A stretch of DNA of 5,152 nucleotides. Origin: an uncultured Rikenellaceae bacterium. GTDB lineage: Bacteria; Bacteroidota; Bacteroidia; Bacteroidales; Rikenellaceae. The DNA is taken from NCBI GenBank assembly GCA_947037995.1, contig CAMQUV010000103.1:1-5152 (forward strand), read 5' to 3'. Position 1 is the stretch's first letter, and every line of letters starts with the position of its first letter. Made by a program: the position numbers and the translations under genes. The notes beneath the pieces were generated by a model, which had not been told where the DNA came from, searched no databases, and worked only from the letters and a program-made list of their open reading frames with translations. Shown here in pieces: positions 1 to 5,152 of this stretch.

Positions 1-47
1 GAGATAATGAGCGGTGACTGGAGTTCAGACGTGTGCTCTTCCGATCT
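1..47 (+). other. Illumina P7 adapter with i7 index (sequencing artefact)
   Basis: Bases 1-5 (GAGAT) are the end of the P7 flow-cell sequence. Bases 6-13 (AATGAGCG) sit where an 8-base i7 index belongs. Bases 14-47 are the 34-base read-2 primer portion, starting GTGACTGGAGTTCAGACG and ending TTCCGATCT. The reverse complement of the index, CGCTCATT, is the TruSeq HT D703 barcode as I remember it. Translated in frame, this adapter gives the peptide TGVQTCALPIS, a known contaminant at the ends of proteins predicted from untrimmed assemblies. The segment is therefore not part of any genome, and phage sequence begins at about base 48. Confidence 0.97.
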
Positions 48-49
48 CC

Positions 50-1879
50 CCGGCAAAACCTCGCAGCAAGAAGCTGCAAGGCTTACCCTATACAGGCAAA
101 GGTGGCAGCACTATTGTTATTGGTTCCCCCTCGCAAGGTGGCGGAGTTGACGGCCATACCCACGCAAATAAACTCGCCCTGGATGCGATGACTATTGACT
201 ATGAAAACTACTTACACCTAACTCAACAAATTGCAGGGCAAACCCAAACAAGAAAAGTTAAGGCCGGTGATAGTGACCTTTGGCAGGGCAAACAGTTCGG
301 TGACTATATAGACCAACCTGTGCGCAAAACTGACGACGTTGAGTTTAATATGATAACAGCCATACAGGCACTTATCAAGGACTTTCGCACGCCGGGATAC
401 GTTGCTGGCCTACTGGGCACGGGTGCGCATATTGATGAGTTTGGAAACGCTGTGTTCCAAAAACTCTATGCCAACCTCGGATTTTCGGCACCCTCTATGG
501 AGGTGAACGGAATTAGTATGAGCAATGGCGAGCACTGGTTTACGGATTGTGGACGTATTAAAATGGCTGTCAAAAAACCCGTTTTTAGATGGAATAATAA
601 AGCAGGCACGCGGCTCAAAAACAAACGAGGTAACGCCCTTACAGTGACCAATAACGGTTTTTATTGCGAATTTGTAGATTCGCGAGATGACCATATTATG
701 TGCTTCAAAAAAGGCGATATACTGCAAGGTATCTACCGTAAGAATAAAACCGATGTGGAGTTTAAAACCGTGTTTTATTACATTAAATTGGTTCTGTCGA
801 AAGGCTATATCATTACTATGTTGGGCGACACAACTATCGAACCCGACAAGGATTTGGAGCTGGCGCGCGTGGGCAATGATACTGATGTAACTCGACAAGG
901 GTCGATGTATATCGGCAAAGACCCGAGCAGTGGCAAATACTTCTTGCGCGTGCAGGAGAAGGTGAATAGCCAAAAAGTTACACGCGAAAACATAGCTGTG
1001 CAACTAGGATATATCGGTGATGTAACCGATGGGACACAGGAGTATGGAATATATGCTTTTAGTATGGTGGTGCAGGTAGGGAATGTTAATGGGCTGTCGG
1101 CTCTGCTCGAGGTGTTGAACGTTAAGATAAGTCTGAAAGTTAGCAATGACGATTTACTGAAGACGGGTATCGATATAGAGAATAAAAAAGTCACTGTAAC
1201 GGCCGATAAGTTTCTTGTTAAAGGTAATAAAGACAAGCCTATTGCGCTGTTTAAGATTGGGGCAAATGGTCAACCACTTGTGAAAGCGGAGAATATTGAT
1301 GTCGAGAATTTAGAAGCAAGGGTTATTGATACCGTTACGGCTGATATGGGTGGTATACGTATTCGACCTGCGGAGATATTTTTGGACGATATGTTGGAGG
1401 GTTTCAGTGTCGAGGGTGACAAAACAATAGCTATGAGCGCGGGAAATAGCACGGGGTATAATATGCGCCCGCATTTCACCTTTGGGACTGCTAGGAGTAC
1501 TGCGAGGTATGATAGTAGCGGAATTAATCTGACAAATAAAAATGATGCTAATAGCCTATTTAAAGTTGATATTGATAAAAAAACTGTTAAATCAAAAGGT
1601 TTGAGTTGGGACACCCCCGGTTATCTATGTAAAGCTCGGATAATAGACGGTAAGAGTATACAGAAAAAAGGCGGAGCTTTTAGCATAACGGAAGCAAGGA
1701 ACGAAGTTAATGGTGCAGCAAACAAGCGAGTTTACCACAATGTAGGTCATACTGGATATTCTGCGTCACTCACGTATTTTGGACGTTGTACTATGGCAAA
1801 AGTTATAGCAGAAACCGCCAATTATGTCGATGTTGACTCAAATGGCGATTTCAATATTTTCTTATTTGGGAGCAATTAA
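50..1879 (+). CDS. Phage tail-tip / fibre-like structural protein, 5'-truncated
   Basis: This frame has 609 genuine residues and ends in TAA. The true start is missing: the frame opens upstream only because it runs into the adapter, and the GTG at 14 is adapter sequence. Numbering from that GTG, a glycine-rich linker (about 28-46) leads to an HTHANK motif (48-53). Two other segments resemble large tail proteins of Bacteroidales prophages: DHIMCFKKGDILQGIYRK (226-243), and a stretch with NGLSALLEV, TGIDIENKKVTVTADKF and VKAENIDVENL (359-433). The rest (about 450-621) is Ser/Asn/Gly-rich and probably beta-structured, consistent with a distal fibre or host-contact region. In this family such proteins sit at the tail tip downstream of the tape measure. 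I infer a baseplate or central-fibre role from the family style and the neighbouring adhesin and lysis genes; I see no enzyme motif. GC falls from about 52% (901-960) to about 34% (1501-1620). Confidence 0.75.
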   Translation, partial: PAKPRSKKLQGLPYTGKGGSTIVIGSPSQGGGVDGHTHANKLALDAMTIDYENYLHLTQQIAGQTQTRKVKAGDSDLWQGKQFGDYIDQPVRKTDDVEFNMITAIQALIKDFRTPGYVAGLLGTGAHIDEFGNAVFQKLYANLGFSAPSMEVNGISMSNGEHWFTDCGRIKMAVKKPVFRWNNKAGTRLKNKRGNALTVTNNGFYCEFVDSRDDHIMCFKKGDILQGIYRKNKTDVEFKTVFYYIKLVLSKGYIITMLGDTTIEPDKDLELARVGNDTDVTRQGSMYIGKDPSSGKYFLRVQEKVNSQKVTRENIAVQLGYIGDVTDGTQEYGIYAFSMVVQVGNVNGLSALLEVLNVKISLKVSNDDLLKTGIDIENKKVTVTADKFLVKGNKDKPIALFKIGANGQPLVKAENIDVENLEARVIDTVTADMGGIRIRPAEIFLDDMLEGFSVEGDKTIAMSAGNSTGYNMRPHFTFGTARSTARYDSSGINLTNKNDANSLFKVDIDKKTVKSKGLSWDTPGYLCKARIIDGKSIQKKGGAFSITEARNEVNGAANKRVYHNVGHTGYSASLTYFGRCTMAKVIAETANYVDVDSNGDFNIFLFGSN

Positions 1880-1888
1880 ATGAAAAAG

Positions 1889-2458
1889 TTAATTTCTACC
1901 CTCTGCTTTAAGTTTCGCAAAGTCCTCTCCGTTAATTGGAATAAATGTGAGCGAATTTTGAAACATCTCGTACATTTGGTCATACTCTCCAGCTTCGTAC
2001 GCTGCCTTAATAAGTGGTTCGACGGCTCTAAGTTGAGCATTAGGAACGTATGCCAAAGTATCAGAGATTGGTTTTGTTGGGTCAACTTCGCCAGTTTCTT
2101 GATTTATTCTTGTTGTCAAAATAAAATGCTCACCCTCAATAATAACAGGGCTAAGTGCATCGTCTTTTATAACATCTATTCCCTCCATAAGTATTCGCAT
2201 ATTCACGTAGTCCTTTTGCTGGTCAGAAATGCCCAGTGCAACATAATCCTCATCTGGAGCATACTCAAAGTTTTCAAGGACAAATGTCGTAGTAAGTTCA
2301 ATGACCTCGCGCGGAGTTTTGTATTTTGGGTTAGTTTCTGTTTTGCTTCCTTCGGGCGCGTTTATAGCGAGTTTGGCCAGTGGGTCGAGGACTTGGTTTT
2401 TATCCTCACAGCTGGTAGCAAGAGCGAATATGGCTAGGGAGAGTAGTAGTTTTTTCAT
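1889..2458 (-). CDS. Predicted lipoprotein, candidate phage moron
   Basis: The product is 189 residues. The start is the ATG at 2458, because it gives a clean lipoprotein signal: KK at 2-3, a hydrophobic stretch (4-14), then ATSC with the lipidated cysteine at 17. An upstream in-frame ATG at 2515 would add 19 residues in front of the signal peptide and span the putative promoter, so I reject it. The mature protein (173 residues) begins C-E-D-K. It has a likely helical segment with PREVIELTTTFVLENF (49-64), a central part with HFILTTRI (111-118), and a C-terminal part with YVPNAQLRAVEPLIKAAYEA (137-156) and FIPINGEDF (172-180). I recognise no named family. Signal peptidase II processing and membrane anchoring are expected; surface exposure is possible but unproven. 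The gene runs against the tail genes, with its stop 9 bp from the preceding stop. Phage lipoproteins such as T5 Llp and TP-J34 Ltp block superinfection, so exclusion or lysogenic conversion is a reasonable but untested inference. GC is about 33-37% in the two 60-base lines counted. Confidence 0.85.
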   Translation of the reverse strand: MKKLLLSLAIFALATSCEDKNQVLDPLAKLAINAPEGSKTETNPKYKTPREVIELTTTFVLENFEYAPDEDYVALGISDQQKDYVNMRILMEGIDVIKDDALSPVIIEGEHFILTTRINQETGEVDPTKPISDTLAYVPNAQLRAVEPLIKAAYEAGEYDQMYEMFQNSLTFIPINGEDFAKLKAEGRN

Positions 2459-2492
2459 AGTAATAAATGTATGATTCAATGTAAATAATAGG

Positions 2493-2500
2493 CAAATATA
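2493..2500 (-). promoter_or_regulatory. Putative Bacteroidota -7 promoter element for the lipoprotein gene
   Basis: The minus strand reads TATATTTG here, a full match to the Bacteroidota primary-sigma -7 consensus TAnnTTTG. It lies in the very AT-rich 76-bp gap between the lipoprotein start (2458) and the adhesin start (2535). Transcription would begin about 7 nt downstream, leaving a leader of roughly 28 nt. No good -33 TTTG is found at the usual spacing of about 20 nt; the nearest TTG (2515-2513) is only 12 nt away. The call therefore rests on one short motif in the right place. No matching plus-strand element is visible in the gap, so the adhesin gene has no evident promoter of its own. 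Confidence 0.5.
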
Positions 2501-2534
2501 GTAAATAAAAATCAATTAAAATAGATAAGTAAGA

Positions 2535-3407
2535 ATGAACGAAAAGAACAAAGTCGGGAGCGTGCAAGACAAGGCGACTCCCGAGAATATCCCAACGCCC
2601 GAGGCTCAACCACCGCTCGATATGGATGTGGCAGATGTGGGTGTTATCACCGCCGACCAGGTCAAAGAGGTAGTTGTCACCACCCACGATGGCGAAACGC
2701 GACTGATGAACATTACCGAGGCGCGCAAAGTGATAAATACATTACCAGTACTAACTGCCGATATGTTTGAGCAAGGTAACGCAGGCACGTCTGAATCGGG
2801 ATTAACGTACGACGAGACAAAAAGTGACGTAAACGGTACTTTGAGAATAAGACTAAAAGAGCTATTATATGTTGGTATGGGCATTTCAATCGAATTGACG
2901 AACAAAACGTATCTAGCGCATTTTACTATGTATGATGACAATGGATTAAGTACTGGCGAGACTACAGATTGGTTGTCTTTATTCAGTAAGAAGCCCCAAT
3001 ATATTGGAATAGTTGTGACGAAATCAAACACGTCACCTATTACGGTTGCTGATTTTGATAGTATAGGTTTCGTTATTAAACACCACCTTGGAACAGTCAC
3101 CCCCTCAACTACTGAGCAGGCTACTGGCGAGACGTGGTATGGTAAACCTGTTTATGTAAGGATGATTAAGGGAACTATACCTTCAGTAATGCCTCCTTAC
3201 AGCTCTTTAGAATTAATGGGAATAGGTACTGTTGATAGAATTTTAAGTATTAGTGGATATTTCTCTTACAATGGTGCACCTGGTAATAAATGGTTAGTCA
3301 GACCTGATTCTTTTCTCACTGGGGCATATCAGAACTTCGTATGGTCACTGTCGAGTGATTTATTGAGAGCTTCATACAATATATCTGTAAAATACACAAA
3401 ACCATAA
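2535..3407 (+). CDS. Phage tail fibre / receptor-binding protein
   Basis: The product is 290 residues and probably extends the tail to bind the host surface. The N-terminal 35 residues are polar and Pro/Glu-rich (ENIPTPEAQPPLD), like a flexible attachment segment. Residues 36-70 hold VITADQVKEVVVTTHDGETRLMNITEARKVI in outline, perhaps the part that docks to the tail. Residues 95-190 look beta-rich and are not recognised. The C-terminal part (about 192-290) resembles a module widespread at the ends of phage fibre proteins: T-E-Q, then GETWYGKPVYVRMIKG (197-212), a beta-rich region, and the ending YNISVKYTK. No signal peptide or enzymatic motif is seen. The gene follows the lipoprotein divergently and is 5 nt from the next gene. 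Base composition changes sharply inside it, from about 58% GC (2581-2700) to about 33% (2821-2880), suggesting a recombined or exchanged distal part. No strong Shine-Dalgarno precedes the start. Confidence 0.7.
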   Translation: MNEKNKVGSVQDKATPENIPTPEAQPPLDMDVADVGVITADQVKEVVVTTHDGETRLMNITEARKVINTLPVLTADMFEQGNAGTSESGLTYDETKSDVNGTLRIRLKELLYVGMGISIELTNKTYLAHFTMYDDNGLSTGETTDWLSLFSKKPQYIGIVVTKSNTSPITVADFDSIGFVIKHHLGTVTPSTTEQATGETWYGKPVYVRMIKGTIPSVMPPYSSLELMGIGTVDRILSISGYFSYNGAPGNKWLVRPDSFLTGAYQNFVWSLSSDLLRASYNISVKYTKP

Positions 3408-3412
3408 CCTTA

Positions 3413-3835
3413 ATGAAAACAGAACAATACTATCAAGCCCTCTACACTGAGGGTAATCAAATATTTGAAAACGGCACCCAGTTCGGAACATTAGAACAAA
3501 TACAGGCTAATCTTCCTGGCGATAACTACGCAATCATCCCAATTGGCGAACTGCCCGAAAATTGGCACGAGATGACCATCGTTGATAAACAGCTTGTACC
3601 TGTAACCGCTGAAGTCATCGCAGAACGACAAGCACTCAAACTAATACAAGAAACCGAAGCGGTGCGAACTGCTCGTGAGTTGCGCTACAAAAGCGACACC
3701 GACCCACTAATGGTTTACGTAGTCGAGGAGTTTGCCAAAGCCAACCCCGACAACGAAGTGTGCAAGGCGTGGCTACAGGCCAAAGCGACAGTCAAAGCCC
3801 AATTACCAAAACCAAAGGAAGGGGGTGAATTATGA
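3413..3835 (+). CDS. Small fibre-associated phage protein, possible assembly factor
   Basis: The product is 140 residues, soluble, with no signal peptide or membrane segment. The N-terminal half (1-65) reads like a small mixed-fold domain with the hydrophobic runs YAIIPIGELP (39-48) and KQLVPVTAEVI (59-69). The C-terminal half is helical and contains RYKSDTDPL (91-99) followed by a segment ending WLQAKATVKAQLPKPKE. This layout, R-Y-x-x-x-T-D-P-L and then a Trp-containing helix and a Lys/Pro-rich end, recurs in small proteins or C-terminal domains coded next to phage tail fibres. A chaperone or fibre-accessory role is inferred only from that resemblance and from its place 5 nt after the adhesin gene. 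It could instead be a minor structural protein. Its last four bases overlap the start of the holin gene (ATGA), which suggests translational coupling. Confidence 0.6.
   Translation: MKTEQYYQALYTEGNQIFENGTQFGTLEQIQANLPGDNYAIIPIGELPENWHEMTIVDKQLVPVTAEVIAERQALKLIQETEAVRTARELRYKSDTDPLMVYVVEEFAKANPDNEVCKAWLQAKATVKAQLPKPKEGGEL
3820..3828 (+). promoter_or_regulatory. Strong Shine-Dalgarno for the holin gene
   Basis: AGGGGGTGA differs from the ideal AGGAGGTGA at one base, and its G run ends 6 nt before the ATG at 3832. The site lies inside the last codons of the preceding gene. None of the other starts in the window has a comparable site; they are preceded by A-rich leaders, as is usual in Bacteroidota. 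Together with the ATGA overlap it fixes the holin start and suggests coupled or efficient translation. Confidence 0.65.
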
Positions 3836-4272
3836 GCGAACGAAATATAGCAGGTAGTGCAACTGCTGCCGTGATGTCTCAACTAGTGAGTTTCTATACG
3901 AGTCTTGCGCCATTTATGATATTAGCGGCGGTATTAATCATTGTGGATTGTCGTTTTGGTGTGCGAGCTGCGAGAAGACGAAAAGATGTGATACGAGTAT
4001 CCCGGATGTGGCGCCGTTCGTTCAACAAGCTGATAGACTACTTTTCGTGGATAACAGTCGCAGGAGTGTTTGGGTCAGTGTTCGGGGAGTTTCTGGGCTT
4101 GCCAGTTCTATCGTTCGGCATTTTGCTAGTAGTGTATGGGATAGAGCTTTCGAGCATTTTTAGCAACTATTTTGCATCGAGGGGTATCGACAAGAAGATA
4201 AACGTATTCAAGTTGCTCGGCAAATCGAAGCTCGCCGACATAATCGAAGACACCAAAGAAAACAAAAAATAA
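3832..4272 (+). CDS. Phage holin family protein
   Basis: The product is 146 residues with three predicted membrane segments at about 24-39 (LAPFMILAAVLIIVD), 68-84 (IDYFSWITVAGVFGSVF) and 88-106 (LGLPVLSFGILLVVYGIEL). A strongly basic loop (41-66) holds DCRFGVRAARRRKDVIRVSR and RRSFNKLIDY. The D-x-R-F-G-V-x-A-A-R-R-R signature followed by S-R-x-x-R-R-x-x-N-K is typical of holin-family proteins in Bacteroidales prophages, related to the Phage_holin_4 type. The C-terminus is charged (KKINVFKLLGKSKLADIIEDTKE in outline) and likely cytoplasmic. Holins accumulate in the inner membrane and open lesions that release the endolysin. The amidase gene 20 nt downstream lacks a signal peptide, so it would need such a route. 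The start is supported by the Shine-Dalgarno and the 4-nt overlap with the previous gene. Confidence 0.8.
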   Translation: MSERNIAGSATAAVMSQLVSFYTSLAPFMILAAVLIIVDCRFGVRAARRRKDVIRVSRMWRRSFNKLIDYFSWITVAGVFGSVFGEFLGLPVLSFGILLVVYGIELSSIFSNYFASRGIDKKINVFKLLGKSKLADIIEDTKENKK

Positions 4273-4292
4273 CTAATTAAAAACAAAGACAA

Positions 4293-4883
4293 ATGAAAAC
4301 AAGACCTTTAGTAATCCTTGATGCCGGGCACGGTATCGAAACACCAGGTAAGCGCTCGCCTTTATGGAGCGATGGCAAGCAGCTATTCGAATATGAGTTC
4401 AACAGGGATGTTGTTCGGCGAATAGCAATACAGCTTGGCAAAATGGGTATAGCCTACATTGTTTTAGTTCCCGAGGAGAGTGATATTTCACTTGGCGAGC
4501 GTTGCAGGCGAGCAAATAAGATATGGCAAGACACAAACAAAAACGCCTATTTAATCAGCGTTCACGCTAATGCTGGCGGCGGTACTGGTTGGGAGTGTTT
4601 CACCTCCGTAGGGCAAACAAAGTCGGATGTTATTTCTAGCGTCCTATGTCAAGAAGCTGAAAAAGCATTCCCAGAGTGGCGAATGAGGTTTGACAACACT
4701 GATAGCGACCAGGATAAGGAGTCCCAATTCTACATACTTCGCAAGACTCATTGCCCTGCAGTACTAACGGAGAACTTCTTTATGGACACCGAGAGTGATT
4801 GTCGCTACATTATGAGCGAAGAGGGTCGCAACGCTATTGCACTGGCACACGTTGCAGCAATTAAACAAATAACAACATTATAA
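4293..4883 (+). CDS. N-acetylmuramoyl-L-alanine amidase (Amidase_3 type), phage endolysin
   Basis: The product is 196 residues, the size of a single catalytic domain. It should cut the bond between N-acetylmuramic acid and the L-alanine of the stem peptide. The Amidase_3 motifs are all present and in order: LDAGHG (9-14) with zinc ligand H13; FEYEFN (32-37) with the probable zinc ligand E33, four residues before the conserved Asn; SVHAN (89-93) with zinc ligand H91; and LTENFFMD (158-165) with the catalytic E160. No signal peptide, cell-wall binding repeat or membrane segment is seen, which fits a cytoplasmic endolysin released by a holin rather than a secreted host amidase. The start at 4293 places the first beta strand (LVILDAGHG) six residues in, as usual for the family. 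The gene sits between two small membrane-protein genes in a lysis cassette. Function is quite sure; the link to lysis is inferred from context. Confidence 0.93.
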   Translation: MKTRPLVILDAGHGIETPGKRSPLWSDGKQLFEYEFNRDVVRRIAIQLGKMGIAYIVLVPEESDISLGERCRRANKIWQDTNKNAYLISVHANAGGGTGWECFTSVGQTKSDVISSVLCQEAEKAFPEWRMRFDNTDSDQDKESQFYILRKTHCPAVLTENFFMDTESDCRYIMSEEGRNAIALAHVAAIKQITTL

Positions 4884-4885
4884 CG

Positions 4886-5152
4886 ATGAGCAAAATAATA
4901 AATGCCATAGGGGGTGCAGTCGGCAAGGTCGGCGATGCTTTCGACAAGAATTTCACAACAAAAGACGAGAAACTGGAGCACTTGAACGAGTCGTTGGGTC
5001 GCAACATTGACGACCGAATTTCGGCACGTGAGATGTACAAGTCCGACGCATCGTTACAGAAGTGGTACGCGTTGGCGTTCTTGGTTATGTTCGTATTAGT
5101 TTTGGGTGGAATGATAGGCGTTATCGCTTATTTCACTATGAATGATGTCGAT
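4886..5152 (+). CDS. Small phage membrane protein, holin-like, cut by the window edge
   Basis: The frame starts at ATG 4886, two bases after the amidase stop, and stays open for 89 codons to the window edge with no stop. Residues 1-23 are Gly/Ala/Val-rich and may form an amphipathic helix (INAIGGAVGKVGDAFDKNF). Residues 24-59 are charged, with TTKDEKLEHL, RISAREMYKSD and SLQKW. Residues 60-83 (WYALAFLVMFVLVLGGMIGVIAYF) form a clear membrane segment. A charged helix with R-E-M-Y-K and S-L-Q-K-W just before hydrophobic segments resembles the small 'holin of 3 TMs' proteins of Bacteroidetes phages and gene transfer agents; a second membrane segment would be expected beyond the edge. A second holin, an antiholin or another lysis helper are the likely roles, inferred from position after the amidase. 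The missing C-terminus prevents a firmer call. Confidence 0.65.
   Translation, partial: MSKIINAIGGAVGKVGDAFDKNFTTKDEKLEHLNESLGRNIDDRISAREMYKSDASLQKWYALAFLVMFVLVLGGMIGVIAYFTMNDVD

Noticed and set aside
410..1003. A 197-codon minus-strand open frame
   Set aside because: It is a shadow of the tail protein on the other strand, rich in His/Phe/Ile with no domain, and the plus-strand frame carries family-like motifs across it.
1971..1978. A TACATTTG match to the -7 promoter consensus on the plus strand
   Set aside because: It lies inside the lipoprotein coding region, has no -33 element at the right spacing, and is about 550 bp from the next plus-strand gene. A motif this short occurs by chance.
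1880..2437. A 185-codon plus-strand open frame beginning with ATG right after the tail-protein stop
   Set aside because: It lies entirely antisense to the lipoprotein gene and its product is Cys/Phe/Val/Ser-rich without a recognisable domain. The minus-strand reading has a signal peptide, lipobox and natural composition.
2459..2515. N-terminal extension of the lipoprotein to the ATG at 2515
   Set aside because: It would put 19 hydrophobic residues before an intact signal peptide and place the putative promoter inside the coding region.
2606..3100. A 164-codon minus-strand open frame
   Set aside because: It is antisense to the adhesin gene, Ser/Val/Thr-rich low-information sequence, with no convincing start signal or domain.
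2800..3407. Possible diversity-generating retroelement target in the adhesin gene
   Set aside because: No C-type lectin style ending, no reverse transcriptase and no second copy of the segment are visible in the window.
3948..4163. A 71-codon plus-strand frame inside the holin gene
   Set aside because: It is an out-of-frame overlap with Arg/Ser/Val-rich sequence and no start signal. It does not look like a dual-start or embedded lysis gene.

Overview
The window is a late-gene segment of a tailed phage or prophage (tail tip, receptor-binding, lysis) from a Bacteroidota host, most likely Bacteroidales. Three things support the host call: the domain style of the tail and holin proteins, a Bacteroidota-type -7 promoter element (TAnnTTTG) in front of the single minus-strand gene, and a short lipoprotein signal peptide with acidic residues right after the cysteine. 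No integrase, repressor, host gene or attachment site is visible, so phage and prophage cannot be told apart.

The first 47 bases are not biological. They are the end of an Illumina P7 adapter with an 8-base i7 index, so the window begins at an untrimmed contig edge. The first open frame starts inside the adapter and its first twelve residues are artefactual. Phage sequence begins at about base 48.

Layout: (1) 50-1879, plus strand, a 5'-truncated large tail-tip/fibre-like structural protein. (2) 1889-2458, minus strand, a 189-residue lipoprotein that interrupts the plus-strand late operon and has its own putative promoter; this is a typical 'moron' arrangement. (3) 2535-3407, plus strand, a tail fibre or receptor-binding protein with a C-terminal module common in phage adhesins. 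(4) 3413-3835, a small fibre-associated protein. (5) 3832-4272, a three-TM holin-family protein whose start overlaps the previous stop and has a strong Shine-Dalgarno. (6) 4293-4883, an Amidase_3-type endolysin without a signal peptide. (7) 4886 to the right edge, the start of a second small membrane protein, holin-like, cut off by the window.

The plus-strand genes from 2535 onward are tightly packed (gaps of 5 nt, a 4-nt overlap, 20 nt and 2 nt) and look like one transcript: adhesin, accessory protein, then lysis cassette. The holin would form lesions in the inner membrane and let the cytoplasmic amidase reach the peptidoglycan. The lipoprotein points against this transcript, so it is probably expressed independently, for example in the lysogen. 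It is the least explained and most interesting gene here. I found no tRNA, rRNA, CRISPR, insertion sequence or convincing terminator.
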